Assembly (NCBI GenBank): GCA_028866355.1
Contig: JAGWIH010000045.1
Coordinates: forward strand, 1 to 10,881
From: Alphaproteobacteria bacterium
Lineage (GTDB): Bacteria > Pseudomonadota > Alphaproteobacteria > ATCC43930 > CGMCC-115725
DNA: 10,881 bases
Reading direction: 5' to 3'
The notes under the pieces were generated by a model that saw only the letters and a list, made by a program, of their open reading frames with translations, made no database searches and was not told where the DNA came from. The position numbers were made by a program, and so were the translations under genes. Positions 5,476 to 10,881 of the stretch are shown piece after piece. Position 1 is the first letter of the stretch. Each line of letters starts with the position of its first letter.

Positions 5476-6162
5476 TTAGACTGCACCCGCGATGAAGTTG
5501 ACCGCCAGCGCCAGGATCACGGCGTTGAAGAAGAACGCCAACACACCGTGGCCGAGCGTCAGCCGGCGCATGTGGCGCGAGGTCACCTGCACGTCCGAGA
5601 CCTGACAGGTCATGCCGACGACGAACGAAAAATAGAGAAAATCCCAGAAATCCGGCACGCGCTCGTCGGGGAATTTGAGGCCGCCGCGATCCTGCTCGCC
5701 CTCGACCAACGGATCATCGCCGTAATAAAGGTGCGCGTAATGCAGCGCGAACATGGTGTGGGTCAACGTCCACGAGCAGAGCACCGCCAGGCCCGCGACG
5801 AGGATGCGCGCCCCCGCCCCCATTCCGCTGGCGCCTTTCTGCCCGAGCATGAAGCCCAGCGCCACGAAGCTGACGGCGGCGGCGGCGATCACCACCGAGA
5901 ACAGCAACGGCCGCAGCGGATCCTGTTTGCGCGCGCGGGCGCGCATGCGATCGGGTGTCGCCTTCGACAGAATCACGGCGGTGACGCCGAGGAAGAAGAT
6001 CACCCCGACGATCCAGCCGATCGCCATCGGATAGGGAAACGGCAGGGCCGACCAGAGCGGCCAGGTGACCAGCACGCCGACGGCGACGGCGAGCAGAATC
6101 CGCTGATTCGGCCCGATCGGATTCAACTCCAGCGGAATTTCGGACGCTTGCTTCCGGGCCAA
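5476..6162 (-). CDS. DUF1345 family membrane protein
   Basis: This encodes 228 residues from TTG at 6162. The hydrophobic segments (about 22-45, 46-66, 87-107, 118-138, 172-189 and 206-227) and the strongly conserved blocks F-A-L-H-Y (138-142), G-G-L-K-F-P (160-165), P-D-F-W-D-F-L-Y-F and C-Q-V-S-D-V identify DUF1345, a family of inner-membrane proteins of unknown function. The 6162 start is preferred because GGAGG (6172..6168) lies five bases upstream. An in-frame TTG at 6210 would add 16 residues but has a poor ribosome site. No ATG is available before the first membrane helix. It follows sorB on the same strand beyond a strong hairpin that overlaps the ribosome-binding site. A link with sulfite metabolism is only positional. 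Confidence 0.87.
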   Translation of the reverse strand: MARKQASEIPLELNPIGPNQRILLAVAVGVLVTWPLWSALPFPYPMAIGWIVGVIFFLGVTAVILSKATPDRMRARARKQDPLRPLLFSVVIAAAAVSFVALGFMLGQKGASGMGAGARILVAGLAVLCSWTLTHTMFALHYAHLYYGDDPLVEGEQDRGGLKFPDERVPDFWDFLYFSFVVGMTCQVSDVQVTSRHMRRLTLGHGVLAFFFNAVILALAVNFIAGAV

Positions 6163-6169
6163 AAACGCC

Positions 6170-6206
6170 TCCGGCGGTTCCGGATTAGAGGACCGGAACC
6201 GCCGGA
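6170..6206 (-). terminator. Long perfect hairpin between sorB and the DUF1345 gene (terminator or RBS-masking)
   Basis: A 14-base perfect inverted repeat (TCCGGCGGTTCCGG at 6170-6183 with its complement at 6193-6206) encloses a 9-base loop. On the minus strand it is followed after four bases by TTTTT (6165..6161), so it can act as an intrinsic terminator for sorAB. Its 3' arm contains part of the GGAGG used by the downstream gene, so it could also control that gene's translation. Confidence 0.7.
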
Positions 6207-6231
6207 ACAACGCCAGGATTTTTTACGCCGG

Positions 6232-6564
6232 CTATTTGGGGCCCTTCACAGCCGTCAGATAGTCGACGATGGCCGGGATATCCTTGGGGTCGACCGGCGC
6301 CTTGTAGACGTTCTTCATCTTGTTGACCTCGGCCTCCCAGCCGGCCTTCGGCATGGTCGGCTGGGCGAGGATCATGCCGGGCGAATGGCAGCCGGTACAG
6401 TTGTCGTGCACGACCTTGACGTTGGGACCGTCGGGCAGCACGTGAACGTCCGCCGGCAGCTGCACGCTGACCGATTTCAGCATCGTCGGGGCCTTGGCCG
6501 GCGCCGCCAAGGCAACCGGCGCGGCGGCGACGAGGAGGATGAACGGCAGGATTTTACGGGTCAT
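6232..6564 (-). CDS. sorB: SorB-like c-type cytochrome subunit of sulfite dehydrogenase
   Basis: A 110-residue periplasmic monoheme cytochrome. Residues 1-20 form a Sec signal peptide (T-R-K, a hydrophobic core, then A-L-A). One heme-binding motif C56-T-G-C59-H60 follows, and several Met residues downstream (M64, M71, M83) could be the sixth ligand. In the SorAB family the cytochrome takes the electrons from sulfite oxidation at the molybdenum subunit and passes them to the soluble respiratory pool. The ATG at 6564 lies 11 bases after the sorA stop, and the GAGGAG ribosome site touches that stop, so the two are one operon. Length and position fit SorB; the overall sequence also fits generic small cytochromes, so the name rests on context. 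Confidence 0.9.
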   Translation of the reverse strand: MTRKILPFILLVAAAPVALAAPAKAPTMLKSVSVQLPADVHVLPDGPNVKVVHDNCTGCHSPGMILAQPTMPKAGWEAEVNKMKNVYKAPVDPKDIPAIVDYLTAVKGPK

Positions 6565-6575
6565 GGGCGTTCTCC

Positions 6576-7811
6576 TCAGGCGACCGTGATCGGCGTCGAT
6601 TCGATGACGTTGCGCATGAACCCGGCCGGATTCCAGTTGGCTTCCGTCGGTTGCACCTCGCCAGTGGTGCTGGTGCAGCGGACCATGAGCACGGCGCCGC
6701 CCTTGGCCTTGGGCGTGAACCGCGTTTCCCAGCGGCGGAAGCTCCACTTGCCTTCATCTTTGCCGAGCCGCGTCGCGTGCCAGGTCTTGCCGCCGTCGAC
6801 GGACAAGTCGACGCGCTTGACGCCGGTATCGCCGCCGAAGGCGATGCCGCGCACCGACGCCGGCTTGCCGGCGGGCAGCGTCTCGCCCGCCTTGACGTTG
6901 GTGATGAAGGAGCGCGGTACCATTCGGTTGATCGGTACCATGGACAGGCCGGTCTGCCCCGGCTTCATGTTGGCGTGCGGCGTATCCGGAATGGTGTAAG
7001 CGGTCTTCATCCAGAAATTGGTGTCCGGGCTGTCGAGCACCTCGACGTCGTTGAGCATCTTCATCCAGTAGGTCGCGTACCAGCCGGGCACGATGACGCG
7101 GACGGGGAAGCCGTTGAGCAGCGGCAGCGGCTGGCCGTTCATGGCGAAGGCGATCATCACTTCGCCATCGCGCGCGTGATCGATCGCCAGCGACTTCATG
7201 AAATCCGGGCTCTCCTTCACCGGCGGATCGTCGAGGCCGTTGAAGCGCACCTGCACCGCGCCCGCCTTGACGCCGGCGCGATCGAGCACGTCCTTGAGCC
7301 GCACGCCGGTCCAGCGCGCGTTGCCCATGCCGCCGTTGCCCCATTCGCCGCCGGCCACGCGCGGCTGGAAGAAGCCGCGCGAATTGCCGGAGCATTGGTT
7401 GACCGCCGCGTATTCGATGCGCGGCATCGCCATCAATTCCTTCAACGACAGCGACAGCGGCTTGTCGACGTGGCCGTGGACGTTGATGCGATAGGTATCG
7501 ACGTCGATGCTGGTCGGAATCGCCGACCAGTGCCAGCGGACGAAGAAGCGGTCGTTGGGCGTGAACACGCCCTTGTCGAAGACTTCAAAGGGCGTCTCGA
7601 GCAGGGGCGGCCGCGCGCGCTGCAGCACCATCGCGCCTTTTTGCGGAAAAGCCGTCGTGATCTCGCGCTCGCCGGGACCACCCGGCAGGCCGAGATCGAT
7701 CATGGATTGCGCCCAGGCCGGCGCCGCGAACGTCGCCAAGCCGGCGGCGCCCGCCTGGCGCAGCAAATTCCGGCGACTCAATGCGTCGCGAATCAATGAC
7801 GTGTCGCTCAC
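6576..7811 (-). CDS. sorA: SorA-like sulfite dehydrogenase, molybdenum subunit (Tat-exported)
   Basis: This encodes 411 residues. The N-terminus has a twin-arginine signal, S-R13-R14-N-L-L-R, a hydrophobic stretch and a probable cut after A-P-A-W-A34. The oxidoreductase molybdopterin domain (about 80-270) contains F-F-V-R-W-H (89-94) and the Mo-ligand Cys in N-Q-C140-S-G-N-S-R. A C-terminal dimerisation domain (about 290-405) ends the protein, as in the sulfite oxidase/SorA family. It oxidises sulfite to sulfate in the periplasm with molybdopterin and hands electrons to the SorB cytochrome encoded next. The GTG start at 7811 has a strong GGGAGGG ribosome site six bases away. YedY-type reductases share the fold, but the cytochrome partner favours sulfite dehydrogenase. 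An AT-rich repeat lies about 75 bases upstream. Confidence 0.93.
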   Translation of the reverse strand: MSDTSLIRDALSRRNLLRQAGAAGLATFAAPAWAQSMIDLGLPGGPGEREITTAFPQKGAMVLQRARPPLLETPFEVFDKGVFTPNDRFFVRWHWSAIPTSIDVDTYRINVHGHVDKPLSLSLKELMAMPRIEYAAVNQCSGNSRGFFQPRVAGGEWGNGGMGNARWTGVRLKDVLDRAGVKAGAVQVRFNGLDDPPVKESPDFMKSLAIDHARDGEVMIAFAMNGQPLPLLNGFPVRVIVPGWYATYWMKMLNDVEVLDSPDTNFWMKTAYTIPDTPHANMKPGQTGLSMVPINRMVPRSFITNVKAGETLPAGKPASVRGIAFGGDTGVKRVDLSVDGGKTWHATRLGKDEGKWSFRRWETRFTPKAKGGAVLMVRCTSTTGEVQPTEANWNPAGFMRNVIESTPITVA

Positions 7812-7884
7812 GATGATCCCTCCCCTGTTGCCGCTGGCGCGGCTGACCCCTTATTGCCGACGACCCTAAGCATGAATTCGGAGG

Positions 7885-7907
7885 CCGAAAATATTCAAAA
7901 TATTCGG
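7885..7907. repeat. AT-rich tandem/inverted repeat upstream of sorA
   Basis: Two tandem copies of AAAATATTC (7888-7896 and 7897-7905) are flanked by CCG and GG, so the whole also reads as a near-palindrome with outer CCGAA / TTCGG. It is strikingly AT-rich in a GC-rich region and lies in the 144-base gap between the upstream kinase gene and sorA, where a regulator-binding site would be expected. No clear sigma-70 promoter is visible around it. Confidence 0.5.
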
Positions 7908-7955
7908 TGGTTACGGGCGCGCTATACGGCGCGATCACTGGCCTAAGCCACGATA

Positions 7956-9032
7956 CTACATATGGCCACTGTGGTTTCGAATGGCTTCGACTTGGCGCCA
8001 GCCGGCTTCGGCCATGGCGCGGGCGCGGGCACCGGATTCACGCGCGCGCGCGCTGGCGGCGGTGCCTTCGACGACGCGGCCCATGATGCCCTGGAGGATC
8101 GCCGCCAGCCGGAACATGTTGTAGGCGAGATAGAAATCCCAATGTTCGAGCGCGGTGCGGCCGGTGCGCGCGCAATAGCGCGCAACATAATCGGCCTCCG
8201 GCGGAATGCCGAGCGAAGCGAGATTCTGGCCGAGCAGGCCGCGATAGGATTCGGGACCCAAGCGCCAAGCCATCGCGTGATAGGCGAAATCGCCGACCGG
8301 ATCGCCGAGGGTCGACAGCTCCCAATCGAGCACCGCGACAACGCGCGGCGCGGCGCGGTCGAAGATCAGATTGTCGATGCGGAAATCGCCGTGCACCAGC
8401 GCCGTCGCCGCATCGTCGGGCGCGTGCGCGGGCAACCACGCAATGAGATTGTCCATGGCTTCGATGCGCTCGGTCTCCGAGGCGCGATACTGTTTGGTCC
8501 AGCGCTCGATCTGGCGCTTCACATAGCCGCCGGGCTTGCCGAAATCGCCGAGGCCCAACGCGATATAGTCGGCGCCATGCAGGCGCGCGATGGTGTCGTT
8601 CATGGCGTCGTAGACCGCGCCGCGCTCGGCCGGCGACAGGCTGGGCAGCGCCGGGTCCCAGAAGATTCGGCCGTCGACGTAATCCATCACATAGAACGCC
8701 GTGCCGATGACGCTGTCGTCGAGACACAGCGCATAGGCGCGCGGCACCGGAAAGCCGGTCTTGGCCAGCGCGCTGATGACGCGGAACTCGCGATCGACGG
8801 CATGCGCCGACGGCAGCAGCTTGCCGGGCGGCTTCCGCCGCAGCACGTAGCGCTTACCGCCGGCTTCGAGACGATAGGTCGGATTGGATTGGCCGCCCTT
8901 GAATTGTTCGATCGTGGGCGTACCGGAAAAACCGGCGACGTTCTCGCGCAGCCAGCCGGTGAGACGCGCGGCGTCGATGCGGTGCGCCGGCAGGACCGCC
9001 ATCGTGCCGGTGAAATCTTCGGCCTCGCCCAT
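7956..9032 (-). CDS. Phosphotransferase family protein (aminoglycoside phosphotransferase-like, ACAD10/11-N type)
   Basis: A 358-residue kinase-fold protein. The N-lobe has F-K-G-G-Q-S-N-P-T-Y-R-L (44-55, glycine-rich loop) and Y-V-L-R-R-K-P-P-G (62-70). The C-lobe has the catalytic H214-G-D216-F-R-I-D-N221 and the metal-binding D236-W-E. These match the ACAD10/ACAD11 N-terminal-like phosphotransferases, which act in CoA or hydroxy-fatty-acid metabolism in some organisms and are usually encoded beside acyl-CoA dehydrogenases; no such gene is in this window. The ATG at 9032 is preferred over 9002, because homologues start with a short stretch ending F-T-G-T before the conserved region. No strong ribosome site supports either. 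It is divergent from nadX, with only 37 bases between starts. A role in antibiotic resistance should not be assumed. Confidence 0.9.
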   Translation of the reverse strand: MGEAEDFTGTMAVLPAHRIDAARLTGWLRENVAGFSGTPTIEQFKGGQSNPTYRLEAGGKRYVLRRKPPGKLLPSAHAVDREFRVISALAKTGFPVPRAYALCLDDSVIGTAFYVMDYVDGRIFWDPALPSLSPAERGAVYDAMNDTIARLHGADYIALGLGDFGKPGGYVKRQIERWTKQYRASETERIEAMDNLIAWLPAHAPDDAATALVHGDFRIDNLIFDRAAPRVVAVLDWELSTLGDPVGDFAYHAMAWRLGPESYRGLLGQNLASLGIPPEADYVARYCARTGRTALEHWDFYLAYNMFRLAAILQGIMGRVVEGTAASARARESGARARAMAEAGWRQVEAIRNHSGHM

Positions 9033-9069
9033 TCGCGCCCGTTCTGCAATCTTGTGCGCCGGAGGAAGG

Positions 9070-9894
9070 GTGCCCAGGACGCGCAAGCGAGGCAAGAGGC
9101 TGACGGTCGGCATCGCCGGACTGGGCGCGATCGGCCTGGATGTGGCCAAGCGGCTCGGCGCCGTCCCGGGTCTCAAGCTTGTCGCCGTGTCGGCGCGCGA
9201 CGCCAAGGCGGCGGCGGCACGGCTCAAGGCGGCGGGGATCAAGGCATCCGTCGTGGCGTTGCCGGAACTGGCGCGGCGCGCCGATATCGTCGTCGAATGT
9301 TTGCCGGCCGAACATTTCCGCGCCGTCGCCGAAGCCGCGATCAAGCGGCGGCGCATCTTCGTGCCGCTGTCGGCCGGCGCCTTGCTGACGAATTTCGATC
9401 TGGTAGAGCGTGCGAGAAGGACCGGCGCGCGCATCATCGTGCCGACCGGCGCGCTGATCGGCCTCGATGCCGTGCGCGCGGCGGCCGAAGGCGAGATCCG
9501 TAGCGTCCGCATGGTGACGCGCAAGCCGCCGGCCGGGCTCGACGGCGCACCTTATCTGGCGGCGCGCGGCATCTCGGTCGCCGGGCTCACCGCGCCGAAG
9601 AAAGTCTTCGAAGGCAGCGCGCGTGACGGCGCGGCGGGATTTCCCGCAAACGTCAACGTCGCCGCGGCGCTGTCATTGGCTGGCATCGGACCCGACCGCA
9701 CGACGCTCGAGATCTGGGCCGATCCAAGCCTGACGCGCAACACGCACCGGATCGAAGTCGAGGCGGACAGCGCGCGGTTCGCGATGACGATCGAGAACGT
9801 GCCGTCGGAGAATCCCAAGACCGGCCGGATCACCGCGCTGAGCGTCATCGCCTGCCTCAAAGGGCTGGTCGAGACGCTGCGGGTGGGGAGCTAG
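9070..9894 (+). CDS. nadX: L-aspartate dehydrogenase NadX
   Basis: A 274-residue NAD(P)-dependent amino acid dehydrogenase (DUF108 family). The Rossmann motif is G17-L-G-A-I-G22. The family signature V-P-T-G-A-L-I-G-L-D-A (124-134) and the R-N-T-H226-R-I segment, where the conserved catalytic His is expected, follow. The end N-P-K-T-G-R-I-T-A-L-S-V-I is typical. The enzyme converts L-aspartate to iminoaspartate, the first step of quinolinate and NAD synthesis, replacing NadB oxidase. The GTG at 9070 is chosen because GGAGGAAG (9061-9068) sits directly upstream. The frame is open further upstream, but only antisense to the kinase gene. No nadA or nadC is nearby, so a role in aspartate or poly-hydroxyalkanoate metabolism is also possible. 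Confidence 0.92.
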   Translation: MPRTRKRGKRLTVGIAGLGAIGLDVAKRLGAVPGLKLVAVSARDAKAAAARLKAAGIKASVVALPELARRADIVVECLPAEHFRAVAEAAIKRRRIFVPLSAGALLTNFDLVERARRTGARIIVPTGALIGLDAVRAAAEGEIRSVRMVTRKPPAGLDGAPYLAARGISVAGLTAPKKVFEGSARDGAAGFPANVNVAAALSLAGIGPDRTTLEIWADPSLTRNTHRIEVEADSARFAMTIENVPSENPKTGRITALSVIACLKGLVETLRVGS

Positions 9895-9914
9895 CTCGCC
9901 GCCCCCTCACCCTT

Positions 9915-9940
9915 CCCTCTCCCCCTCGCGGGGGCGAGGG
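9915..9940. terminator. GC-rich hairpin between the convergent nadX and msrB genes
   Basis: CCCTC-T-CCCCC (9915-9925) pairs with GGGGG-C-GAGGG (9930-9940), with one mismatch and a 4-base loop. It lies in the 61-base gap between two convergent stops. It has no T-run, so it could be a two-way structure that ends transcripts with help, or one copy of the dispersed CCCTCTCC/GGCGAGGG-type intergenic repeats common in alphaproteobacterial genomes. Confidence 0.55.
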
Positions 9941-9955
9941 TTACTTTGGCTCCGA

Positions 9956-10384
9956 TTACTTTTTCTCGTCCTTCGGCATCAGCTTGAGCGACGCCGAGTT
10001 GATGCAATAGCGCAAGCCGGTCGGTTTCGGCCCGTCGGGAAAGATGTGGCCGAGATGCGCGTCGCACTTGGCGCACATCACTTCGGTGCGTTTCATGAAG
10101 AAGCTGTTGTCGTCGGCGGTCTTGACCGCGTTCTTGTCCGCCGGCTGATAGAAGCTCGGCCAGCCGGAACCGGATTCGAACTTGGTGCCGGAATCGAACA
10201 ACGGCTCGCCGCAGCAGACGCAGACATAGGTGCCGGGCGTGTGCGTGTCCCAATATTCGCCGGTGAAGGCGCGCTCGGTGCCTTTCTGGCGCGCGATGCG
10301 ATATTGCTCGGGCGTGAGCTTCGCCTGCCATTCGGCGTCGGTCTTGCCTGCCGCCTTGCCCGTCTTGCCGGTCGCGTCACCCAT
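9956..10384 (-). CDS. msrB: Peptide-methionine (R)-S-oxide reductase MsrB
   Basis: This encodes 142 residues. MsrB repairs the R-form of methionine sulfoxide in proteins. Motifs in order are T-E-R-A-F-T-G-E-Y (37-45), the zinc pair C55-V-C-C58, G-S-G-W-P-S-F (72-78), the second zinc pair C104-A-K-C107, L-G-H-I-F-P-D-G (111-118) and R-Y-C127-I-N-S with the catalytic Cys. There is no signal peptide, so it is cytoplasmic. There is no Cys in the W-P-S-F loop, but C57 is one extra cysteine beyond the zinc ligands. The ATG at 10384 has a GAGG site five bases upstream, and that site lies just after the stop of a small membrane-protein gene 11 bases away, so the two form an operon. Confidence 0.96.
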   Translation of the reverse strand: MGDATGKTGKAAGKTDAEWQAKLTPEQYRIARQKGTERAFTGEYWDTHTPGTYVCVCCGEPLFDSGTKFESGSGWPSFYQPADKNAVKTADDNSFFMKRTEVMCAKCDAHLGHIFPDGPKPTGLRYCINSASLKLMPKDEKK

Positions 10385-10395
10385 AGTCGCCTCGC

Positions 10396-10554
10396 CTATT
10401 GCTGATTCATCCGTATAGATGGGGCGCAGTTGCGGCCGCCGCCAGTGGCGCAAGCCTGCTGCCGGTTCCAGTCGCTGAACGAGAACAGCAATTGCGAGCC
10501 CAAAAGCACAGCGATCACCGCCGCGACGATGGCCCAAAGCGCCCGGTTGTTCAT
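10396..10554 (-). CDS. Small single-pass membrane protein, function unknown, in operon with msrB
   Basis: This encodes 52 residues from ATG at 10554, a gene short enough to be missed by length cut-offs. Residues 5-25 form one clear transmembrane helix after M-N-N-R. The short C-terminal tail is polar, with two cysteines (C35 and C43) separated by a glycine-rich turn. By charge it may face the periplasm, where the pair could form a disulfide. It ends 11 bases before msrB on the same strand, and msrB's ribosome site follows its stop directly. No strong ribosome-binding site precedes its own ATG, but a CATACT box lies only eight bases upstream, so it may be translated from a nearly leaderless mRNA. 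I do not recognise the family. A redox-linked role beside msrB is only a guess. Confidence 0.62.
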   Translation of the reverse strand: MNNRALWAIVAAVIAVLLGSQLLFSFSDWNRQQACATGGGRNCAPSIRMNQQ

Positions 10555-10562
10555 CGCCAGAG

Positions 10563-10592
10563 AGTATGCGGGCGGCCCGCGGCACGGTCCAG
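10563..10592 (-). promoter_or_regulatory. Candidate promoter for the small membrane protein-msrB operon
   Basis: CTGGAC (10592..10587), an 18-base spacer and CATACT (10568..10563) on the minus strand predict a start near 10556, only one or two bases before the ATG at 10554. If real, the transcript would be essentially leaderless. Confidence 0.4.
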
Positions 10593-10600
10593 CACGCCTC

Positions 10601-10627
10601 TTGCCCGCGCCGGGTTTGCGCTATGAT
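10601..10627 (+). promoter_or_regulatory. Candidate promoter of the right-edge membrane protein gene
   Basis: TTGCCC (10601-10606) and TATGAT (10622-10627) with a short 15-base spacer. The predicted start coincides with the ATG at 10634, and no ribosome-binding site is visible before that ATG, so a leaderless message is possible. The spacing is not ideal, so confidence is low. Confidence 0.3.
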
Positions 10628-10633
10628 CGGCGC

Positions 10634-10881
10634 ATGACGGCCACGGGCATCGTCGCGGACGGCACGCCGCAGCTCATCAACTGGTGGAATTTGCGCTGGG
10701 TCGCGCTCGCGCTGGCGGTCATGGTCGCCGCGATCGTCGCCGGCAACGCGTTCTTCCTCAATTTCGTCCATGTGATGTCGGGCGTGATGTGGACCGGCAT
10801 CGACATCTTCATGGGCTTCGTCATCGGGCCGGTGCTGCGCCAGACCGACGTGCCGGCGCGGCGCGCCATCGCCGTGCGGCT
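10634..10881 (+). CDS. Membrane protein, N-terminal part only (cut by the window edge)
   Basis: The first 82 residues are visible and the gene runs past the right edge. A polar N-terminus with N-W-W-N-L-R-W precedes a hydrophobic helix (about 22-42). Then comes F-V-H-V-M-S-G-V-M-W-T-G-I-D-I-F-M-G-F-V-I-G-P-V-L (about 43-67), a second helix with one His. The H-x-x-x-G-x-x-W-x-G pattern recalls inner-membrane families in which the His binds heme or metal (the CopD-like and DUF2269-like groups), but the match is short and the name is not certain. The ATG at 10634 is the first usable start: an ATG at 10623 meets a stop after three codons. It is divergent from the msrB operon, with 79 bases between starts. 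Confidence 0.72.
   Translation, partial: MTATGIVADGTPQLINWWNLRWVALALAVMVAAIVAGNAFFLNFVHVMSGVMWTGIDIFMGFVIGPVLRQTDVPARRAIAVR

Noticed and set aside
5374..6999. A 541-codon rightward open frame spanning the DUF1345, sorB and sorA genes
   Set aside because: The translation is Arg/His/Gln-rich with no domain, and it runs antisense to three convincing genes and the TPP riboswitch. It is a GC-bias artefact.
6651..7799. A 382-codon rightward open frame opposite sorA
   Set aside because: It mirrors sorA and contains no recognisable motif; its His/Arg/Val-rich composition is typical of antisense frames in GC-rich DNA.
7956..9032. An antibiotic-resistance kinase
   Set aside because: The motifs match the ACAD10/11-like phosphotransferase group and not a known drug kinase; the APH fold alone does not support resistance.
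9070..9070. An earlier start for nadX within 8884-9069
   Set aside because: The extension would be antisense to the kinase gene and adds no homologous sequence, while GTG at 9070 has an adjacent GGAGGAAG site.
7962..9503. A 513-codon rightward open frame opposite the phosphotransferase
   Set aside because: The opposite strand carries clear catalytic motifs (H-G-D-F-R-I-D-N, D-W-E), while this frame has low-complexity Arg/Ala/Gly composition and runs into nadX in the wrong frame.
1..10881. CRISPR arrays, insertion sequences, prophage or toxin-antitoxin genes
   Set aside because: I saw no regularly spaced repeats, no transposase or integrase motifs, no terminal inverted repeats with target duplications, and no obvious shift in base composition beyond the short AT-rich site before sorA.

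Overview
The window is GC-rich chromosomal DNA (roughly two thirds G+C by eye) from an alphaproteobacterium. Three things point there: CtrA-type TTAA-N7-TTAA boxes, the gene content (Flp pilin, SorAB-type sulfite dehydrogenase, NadX, an ACAD10-like phosphotransferase) and the codon style. Hyphomicrobiales or Rhodospirillales is a reasonable guess; genus cannot be read from the sequence. There are no rRNA or tRNA genes, insertion sequences, CRISPR arrays or phage genes. It looks like an ordinary core or housekeeping region with several interesting regulatory details.

Layout, left to right. (1) A leftward TPP riboswitch with its promoter sits at the left edge, and its gene lies outside the window. 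A rightward promoter beside it drives a small predicted lipoprotein. (2) A DoxX-family membrane protein follows. (3) Two tiny rightward genes come next: a canonical Flp-type pilin with a strong terminator, then a 44-residue pilin-like paralogue lacking the conserved Glu+5. Each has a perfect CtrA box at almost the same distance from its ATG. (4) A leftward Nu-class (YfcG-like) glutathione S-transferase. (5) A tightly overlapping leftward thiazole operon, thiO-thiS-thiG-thiE/tenI, is headed by a second TPP riboswitch. (6) A leftward sulfite-oxidation unit: sorA (Tat-exported molybdenum enzyme), sorB (cytochrome c), then a DUF1345 membrane protein behind a strong hairpin. (7) A leftward aminoglycoside-phosphotransferase-like kinase lies divergent from nadX (L-aspartate dehydrogenase). 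(8) A leftward pair, a 52-residue membrane protein plus msrB, converges on nadX. (9) The start of a rightward membrane protein is cut by the right edge.

How the genes work together. ThiO makes iminoglycine, ThiS carries the sulfur and ThiG condenses the thiazole. The last gene either tautomerises the thiazole (TenI) or joins it to the pyrimidine (ThiE); its sequence leans to TenI. TPP probably represses the whole operon through the riboswitch. SorA passes electrons from sulfite to SorB in the periplasm. GST, MsrB and DoxX add a loose redox theme, but nothing shows that they form one system. I found no convincing undescribed multi-gene system. The best leads are the CtrA-boxed pilin pair, the TenI-like end of the thiazole operon, the unclear thiO start codon, the hairpin over the DUF1345 ribosome-binding site, and the small membrane protein co-transcribed with msrB.
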